From: Ruegeria arenilitoris
GTDB taxonomy: Bacteria > Pseudomonadota > Alphaproteobacteria > Rhodobacterales > Rhodobacteraceae
Direction: 5' to 3'
Length of the DNA: 64,000 nt
Assembly (NCBI RefSeq): GCF_013032855.1
Contig: NZ_WQDA01000002.1
Coordinates: forward strand, 1-64,000
Translations under genes and position numbers: made by a program
Notes under the pieces: model-generated
What the model was told of the DNA's origin: nothing
Databases searched by the model: none
What the model saw: only the letters and a program-made list of their open reading frames with translations
Shown here: positions 59,578 to 64,000 of the stretch, piece after piece
How the letters are laid out: each line of letters opens with the position of its first letter
Position numbering within the stretch: the first letter of the stretch is position 1

Positions 59578-61068
59578 ATGAACGAGATCAGCAGTATCGA
59601 GCAGGCAGCGGCGCAGATTCAGAACGCCGAGACCATGCCGCATTCCATCGAGGCCGAACAGCAGCTTCTGGGCGCGATCCTGACCAACAACGACCTGTAT
59701 GACCGGGTCGCCTCGATCATCGGGCCCGAGCATTTCTATGACCCGGTCCATGCCCGCATCTATGAGGTCGCCGCCGCGCGCATCGCCAAGAACGCGCTGG
59801 CATCGCCGGTGACGCTGAAATCCTTCATGGCCGAGGACGAGGGTTTGAAGGAACTCGGCGGCCCGGCCTATCTGGTCAAGCTGGCCGGGGCCTCGATCAG
59901 CGCCTTCGCCGTGCATGACTATGCCCAGATGATCTATGATCTGGCGATCCGGCGCGAACTGATCCGGCTTGGTCGCGACATCTCGGACAAGGCCGCGCGG
60001 GTCGAAGTGGCCAGTGAGCCCAAGGAACAGATCGTCGAGGCCGAGCAGAAGCTCTACAAGCTGTCCGAACAGGGCCAGACCGAACAGGGGTTCAAATCCT
60101 TCCTCAAGGCCGTGACCGAGGCGGTGAATGTCACCAACGAGGCCTATCAGCGCGGCGGCGGCATGGCCGGGATTTCGACCGGGCTGGTCGATCTGGACAA
60201 ACAGCTGGGCGGGTTGCACCCGTCGGACCTGATCATCCTTGCCGGGCGTCCGTCGATGGGTAAGACCTCGCTGGCGACCAACATCGCGTTCAACGTGGCC
60301 AAAGCCTATAAGCGGGGTCAGCGCGCCGATGGCACCGAGGGTGCGGTGGACGGCGGCGTCGTCGGTTTCTTCTCGCTGGAAATGAGCGCCGAGCAGCTGG
60401 CCGGACGGATTCTGGCCGAGGCGTCCGAAATCTCCAGCCACAAGATCCGTCAAGGCGACATGACCGAGGACGAGTTCCGCCGTTTCGTCGATGCGGCCAA
60501 AGCGCTGGAAGCCTGTCCGCTTTACATCGACGACACACCGGCTCTACCGATCTCACAATTGGCGGCCCGGGCGCGGCGGCTCAAGCGGACGCATGGGCTG
60601 GACCTGCTGGTCATCGACTATCTGCAGCTGTGCCGCGGCATGTCTGACAACCGCGTGAACGAGATCGCCGAGATCTCGATGGGCATGAAGGCCATCGCGA
60701 AAGAGCTGAATATTCCCGTCATCGCCCTGTCGCAGTTGTCGCGTCAGGTGGAAAACCGCGACGACAAGCGCCCGCAGCTGTCCGACCTGCGCGAATCCGG
60801 CTCGATCGAGCAGGACGCCGACGTGGTGATGTTCGTGTTCCGCGAGGAATACTACAAAGAGCGCGAAAAGCCAGGCGATCACGAGCTGGAGAAGATGGAA
60901 GAGTGGAAGCAGGCGATGGAGCGCCTGCACGGCAAGGCCGAAGTCATCGTCGGCAAGCAGCGCCACGGCCCCATCGGCACGGTCGAGCTGTCCTTCGAGG
61001 CGCAGTTCACCCGATTTGGCAACCTTGTCAAACCCTGGCAGCAGGGTGGCCAGATCGAAGGCTACTAA
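59578..61068 (+). CDS. dnaB: Replicative DNA helicase
   Basis: The 496-residue hexameric helicase that unwinds DNA at the fork and interacts with the DnaG primase. N-terminal helical domain (about 20-120, PHSIEAEQQLLG), linker, and RecA-like domain with Walker A GRPSMGKTS near residues 222-230 and Walker B (LLVIDYLQL); the arginine-finger region is SGSIEQDADVVMFVFR. No intein is present. The ATG at 59578 (MNEISS) is chosen over one seven codons upstream because the usual N-terminus starts there. Upstream is a 201-base gap without a visible gene. Confidence 0.98.
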   Translation: MNEISSIEQAAAQIQNAETMPHSIEAEQQLLGAILTNNDLYDRVASIIGPEHFYDPVHARIYEVAAARIAKNALASPVTLKSFMAEDEGLKELGGPAYLVKLAGASISAFAVHDYAQMIYDLAIRRELIRLGRDISDKAARVEVASEPKEQIVEAEQKLYKLSEQGQTEQGFKSFLKAVTEAVNVTNEAYQRGGGMAGISTGLVDLDKQLGGLHPSDLIILAGRPSMGKTSLATNIAFNVAKAYKRGQRADGTEGAVDGGVVGFFSLEMSAEQLAGRILAEASEISSHKIRQGDMTEDEFRRFVDAAKALEACPLYIDDTPALPISQLAARARRLKRTHGLDLLVIDYLQLCRGMSDNRVNEIAEISMGMKAIAKELNIPVIALSQLSRQVENRDDKRPQLSDLRESGSIEQDADVVMFVFREEYYKEREKPGDHELEKMEEWKQAMERLHGKAEVIVGKQRHGPIGTVELSFEAQFTRFGNLVKPWQQGGQIEGY

Positions 61069-61299
61069 GCCCATCAGGCCCGAATCCATGTGCCGCGGCC
61101 CAATGCGCCGGATGAACGATCTGGATCAGCCAACGGTTTTGGCCCGGATAGGCGGACAATGCTGGCAGGCTGTCTTGCCCGCGTTCAAGCCCGCCCGGAC
61201 CTGCGCAACCCGGCTACAAGCCGCCCATGGCAAGGACTTTACGCGCGTTTGCAGCGCATTCCCCCTTGACCTCGTGCGGCGCAATGTCATGAACGGGTC

Positions 61300-62334
61300 A
61301 TGAGTACTGCACGTTTGACGATCAACCTTCATGCGCTGGCCAGTAACTGGCGGGCGCTGGACGCAAAAACCGATGTCGAGACCGGAGCCGTGGTCAAGGC
61401 CGACGCCTATGGTCTGGGCGCCGGACCTGTGGCCAACACGCTGGCCGAAGAAGGCGTCCGCAAGTTCTTTGTCGCCGTTGCCGAGGAAGGAGCCGCCGTC
61501 CGCCAAGCGATTGGCCCCGGCCCCCTGATCTGCGTCTTTTCAGGCCATATGGAGGGCGACGCCGACCTGTTGCGCGATCACGACCTTGTGCCGCTGATCA
61601 ACTCGCCCGAGCAATTCCGACGCCACCTGCAGGCGCTGCCGGTCCATCCGTTCGGGATTCAGTTGGACAGTGGCATGAACCGCCTCGGGCTGGAGCCTTC
61701 CGACTGGGCCGCTCTGCGCAGCCGGGCCGAGGCGCTGAACCCTGTCGTGGTCATGTCGCACCTGGCCTGTTCGGACGAACCGGACCATCCCATGAACCGG
61801 CAACAGCTGAAAACCTTCCGCGAGATGACCGGTGGCGTATCGGCTCCGCGTTCGTTGGCGGCCACCGGTGGCCTTCTGCTGGGGCCGGAATTCCACTTTG
61901 ATTTCTGTCGGCCCGGCATCGGCCTGTATGGCGGCTTGCCCTTTGCGGGCGCCAAACCTGTGGTCACCGTCGATCTGCCGGTGATACAGGTGCGCGACCT
62001 AGCAGTCGGAGAAACCGTCGGCTACGGCAACACGTGGAAAGCCCGGCGCCCCTCGCGGATCGCAACCGTGGCCGCGGGTTATGCCGACGGGCTGCACCGC
62101 GCCATCGGTGGCGGCATCGACACCTTCGCCGGCGACCTGCCCTGCCCCGTCGTCGGACGTATCTCGATGGATCTGATCACCGTCGACGTCACCGACCTAC
62201 CGCACACGCCCGAACGTCTGCGCATTCTGAACGGCCATCAGACGGTGGACGACCTGGCCGAGGCCGCAGGCACCATCGGGTACGAGATCCTGACCTCACT
62301 CGGCAGCCGCTACTCGCGGGGCTATGTCGAATGA
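61300..62334 (+). CDS. alr: Alanine racemase
   Basis: A 344-residue PLP enzyme that makes D-alanine for peptidoglycan. K33 in [10 protein letters not shown] holds the cofactor, Y242 in VGYGNTW is the opposing base, and RPGIGLYGG (204-212) is the usual substrate loop. The start ATG at 61300 has a weak ribosome site. A 231-base gap separates it from dnaB; no gene or RNA is seen in it. Its stop overlaps mlaE (ATGA). Confidence 0.96.
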   Translation: MSTARLTINLHALASNWRALDAKTDVETGAVVKADAYGLGAGPVANTLAEEGVRKFFVAVAEEGAAVRQAIGPGPLICVFSGHMEGDADLLRDHDLVPLINSPEQFRRHLQALPVHPFGIQLDSGMNRLGLEPSDWAALRSRAEALNPVVVMSHLACSDEPDHPMNRQQLKTFREMTGGVSAPRSLAATGGLLLGPEFHFDFCRPGIGLYGGLPFAGAKPVVTVDLPVIQVRDLAVGETVGYGNTWKARRPSRIATVAAGYADGLHRAIGGGIDTFAGDLPCPVVGRISMDLITVDVTDLPHTPERLRILNGHQTVDDLAEAAGTIGYEILTSLGSRYSRGYVE

Positions 62335-63113
62335 ATCCACTCGCATGGCTTGGCGAACTGGGCCGCGCGGTCCTGAACCTGCTGGCGGCGTTCGGCCGCG
62401 TGGCGCTGTTTGCATTGGATGCTCTGTCACACATCTTTCGACCGCCGTTCTACCCGCGTGAACTGGGCATGGCTCTGCTGAACATCGGCTGGCTGTCGCT
62501 GCCGGTCGTAGGCCTGACGACCATATTCACCGGCGGCGCACTGGCGCTTCAGATCTACGCCGGCGGCGCGCGTTTCAACGCCGAAGCCGTCGTGCCCCAG
62601 ATCGTGGCCATCGGCATGGTCCGCGAGTTGGGTCCTGTCATGGTCGGCCTGATGATTGCGGCGCGCGTCACCTCGTCGATCGCCGCCGAGATCGCCACAA
62701 TGAAGGTGACCGAGCAGATCGACGCCCTGGTCACCCTGTCGACCCACCCGATGAAATACCTGGCGGCCCCGCGCGTTCTGGCCGCATTGATCACCGTCCC
62801 TGTTCTGGTTGCCGTGGGCGACATCATCGGCATCGCGGGCGGCTACGCCGTGGCGACGCAGAACCTCGGCTTCAACCCGGCAGCCTATCTGAAAAACACG
62901 GTCGATTTCCTCGAGCCGCTCGACATCCTGTCCTCGCTAGTCAAAGGAGCGGCGTTCGGCATGATCGCGGCCATCATGGGCTGCTATTTCGGCATGCATT
63001 CGGGACGCGGCGCGCAAGGCGTGGGCCGCGCAACCAAGGGCTCGGTCGAGGCCGCCGCTGTGCTGATCCTTGCCGCCAACTTCGTTCTCACGGGGGTGTT
63101 CTTCTCGCTATGA
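62331..63113 (+). CDS. mlaE: Lipid-asymmetry ABC transporter permease MlaE
   Basis: A 260-residue inner-membrane permease with about five helices, of the Mla system that moves phospholipids between the outer membrane and the inner membrane. The MlaE core ([42 protein letters not shown]) is intact. It overlaps alr upstream and mlaF downstream (both ATGA). Only the permease-ATPase pair is here; mlaD, mlaC and mlaB are not in the window. Confidence 0.93.
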   Translation: MNPLAWLGELGRAVLNLLAAFGRVALFALDALSHIFRPPFYPRELGMALLNIGWLSLPVVGLTTIFTGGALALQIYAGGARFNAEAVVPQIVAIGMVRELGPVMVGLMIAARVTSSIAAEIATMKVTEQIDALVTLSTHPMKYLAAPRVLAALITVPVLVAVGDIIGIAGGYAVATQNLGFNPAAYLKNTVDFLEPLDILSSLVKGAAFGMIAAIMGCYFGMHSGRGAQGVGRATKGSVEAAAVLILAANFVLTGVFFSL

Positions 63114-63856
63114 TCCGGATGGAGAACGTACACAAGGCCTTCGGCGACAACCACGTGCTCAGGGGCATGAACCTCGAGATTGCCAAAGGCACGTCCATGG
63201 TGATCATCGGTGGCTCGGGCACCGGAAAATCCGTGGCGCTGAAATGCATCCTTGGTCTGATCAAACCCGACAGCGGCAAGATTTTCGTCGATGGGCAGGA
63301 CGCCCAGACCGGTGACCGAGACGCCTTTCTAGCCAGGTTCGGTATGCTGTTCCAAGGGGCGGCCCTGTTTGACTCGTTGCCCGTCTGGCAGAACGTGGCC
63401 TTCCGCCTGCTGCGCGGCTCGCTGAAACGACCGACGGACGAGGCACGTGAAATCGCGATCGAGAAACTGCGCCGCGTGGGCCTGCGCGCCAAGGTGGCAG
63501 ATCTCTACCCGTCCGAACTGTCGGGCGGCATGCAGAAACGTGTAGGTCTGGCCCGCGCCATCGCCGCCGAACCCGAGATCATTTTCTTCGACGAACCCAC
63601 TACGGGGCTGGACCCGATCATGTCGGGCGTCATCAATGACCTGATCCGCGAGATCGTGACCGAAATGGGCGCCACCGCAATGACCATCACGCACGACATG
63701 AGCTCCGTCCGCGCGATTGCCGACAACGTGGCGATGCTGCATGACGGGGTAATCCAGTGGACCGGACCGGTCAGCCAGATGGATTCCTCCGGCGATCCTT
63801 ATGTCGAACAGTTCATCAGTGGGAGTGCGGAAGGGCCGATTGAGGCGGTGCGGTAG
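63110..63856 (+). CDS. mlaF: Lipid-asymmetry ABC transporter ATPase MlaF
   Basis: A 248-residue ABC ATPase that powers MlaE. Walker A is GGSGTGKS (34-41), the Q-loop is LFQGAALFDSL, the signature LSGGMQKR is typical of Mla ATPases, and Walker B is IIFFDEPTTGLD. It overlaps mlaE by ATGA and ends 2 bases before the convergent partial gene at the right edge. Confidence 0.94.
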   Translation: MIRMENVHKAFGDNHVLRGMNLEIAKGTSMVIIGGSGTGKSVALKCILGLIKPDSGKIFVDGQDAQTGDRDAFLARFGMLFQGAALFDSLPVWQNVAFRLLRGSLKRPTDEAREIAIEKLRRVGLRAKVADLYPSELSGGMQKRVGLARAIAAEPEIIFFDEPTTGLDPIMSGVINDLIREIVTEMGATAMTITHDMSSVRAIADNVAMLHDGVIQWTGPVSQMDSSGDPYVEQFISGSAEGPIEAVR

Positions 63857-63858
63857 GT

Positions 63859-64000
63859 CTATTCTACATCCATCCACAGTTTCGCTTTTTCTGAAACATC
63901 ACCGGGCAACACCTCAGCCCGGCGTGTTTCCAAGTTCAGCAAAACACATTTAAACACAGCGGTGAAAGCCGTTTCACCGTCCGCTACTTTTCTAAGCGTG
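63859..64000 (-). CDS. Partial gene, 3' end only: probable hotdog-fold acyl-CoA thioesterase
   Basis: A leftward frame without stops covers the last 46 codons before a TAG at 63859-63861, and runs off the right edge of the window. The visible end reads as a protein C-terminus (VADGETAF, then a VLLNLETRRAEVLP segment) and resembles the tail of 4-hydroxybenzoyl-CoA-type thioesterases. It is convergent with mlaF. Because only the end is present, the family call is tentative; the coding claim is stronger than the function. Confidence 0.55.
   Translation of the reverse strand, partial: TLRKVADGETAFTAVFKCVLLNLETRRAEVLPGDVSEKAKLWMDVE

Overview
The window looks like chromosome from a marine alphaproteobacterium of the Rhodobacteraceae, Roseobacter group, most like Ruegeria/Silicibacter. 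The reasons are high GC in most genes, a near-certain DMSP-pathway gene (dmdB), a zwf-pgl-pgi cluster, fused IspDF, a dusB-ntrB-ntrC-ntrY-ntrX block whose two regulators lack the sigma-54 contact loop, and the trkA-trkH-hfq-hflX order. Most of it is core housekeeping DNA with dense, often overlapping (ATGA/TGATG) gene pairs. I see no prophage, insertion sequence, CRISPR array or rRNA operon.

Layout. 1-8 kb: two identical tRNA-Asn genes bracket a lower-GC secreted amidohydrolase; then dmdB, and a leftward zwf-pgl-pgi operon feeding the Entner-Doudoroff/pentose phosphate routes. 8-13 kb: usg diverges from gyrA; an ArsR-type regulator and a YqfO/CutA-like protein follow. 12-20 kb: leftward ctaA, an M32 carboxypeptidase and trmJ; a diverged ThiE-like gene; an orphan HupE/UreJ-like membrane protein; the psuK-psuG pseudouridine catabolic pair; a DUF502 membrane protein. 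20-31 kb: patatin and bdhA (storage lipid/PHB-type metabolism), a family 5 solute-binding protein, a small CsbD-like protein, an XRE-cupin regulator diverging from an acyl-CoA ligase-DsbA pair, an MFS exporter, and an uncharacterised TPR/SH3 gene pair. 31-42 kb: mfd, hemB, a SYLF-domain lipoprotein, a penicillin-acylase-family hydrolase, an NTF2-like protein, then hflX-hfq. 42-55 kb: K+ uptake (trkA-trkH), a small inserted block (lipoprotein, MFS, XRE regulator), and the nitrogen two-component block. 55-64 kb: ispDF-pgpA-cinA, amtB, pyrE, dnaB, then alr overlapping mlaE-mlaF. The last 142 bases hold the 3' end of a leftward gene, probably a thioesterase.

Nitrogen control is the clearest functional theme: NtrB/NtrC and NtrY/NtrX lie just upstream of K+ uptake and Hfq genes, with an ammonium transporter 3 kb away on the other side of dusB. 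The most checkable oddities are the GAFTGA-less NtrC and NtrX, the tRNA-Asn duplication around a foreign-looking gene, the orphan leftward terminator upstream of bdhA, and the TPR/SH3 pair with a conserved HxxxH motif. Nothing here is a convincing new defence or mobile system.
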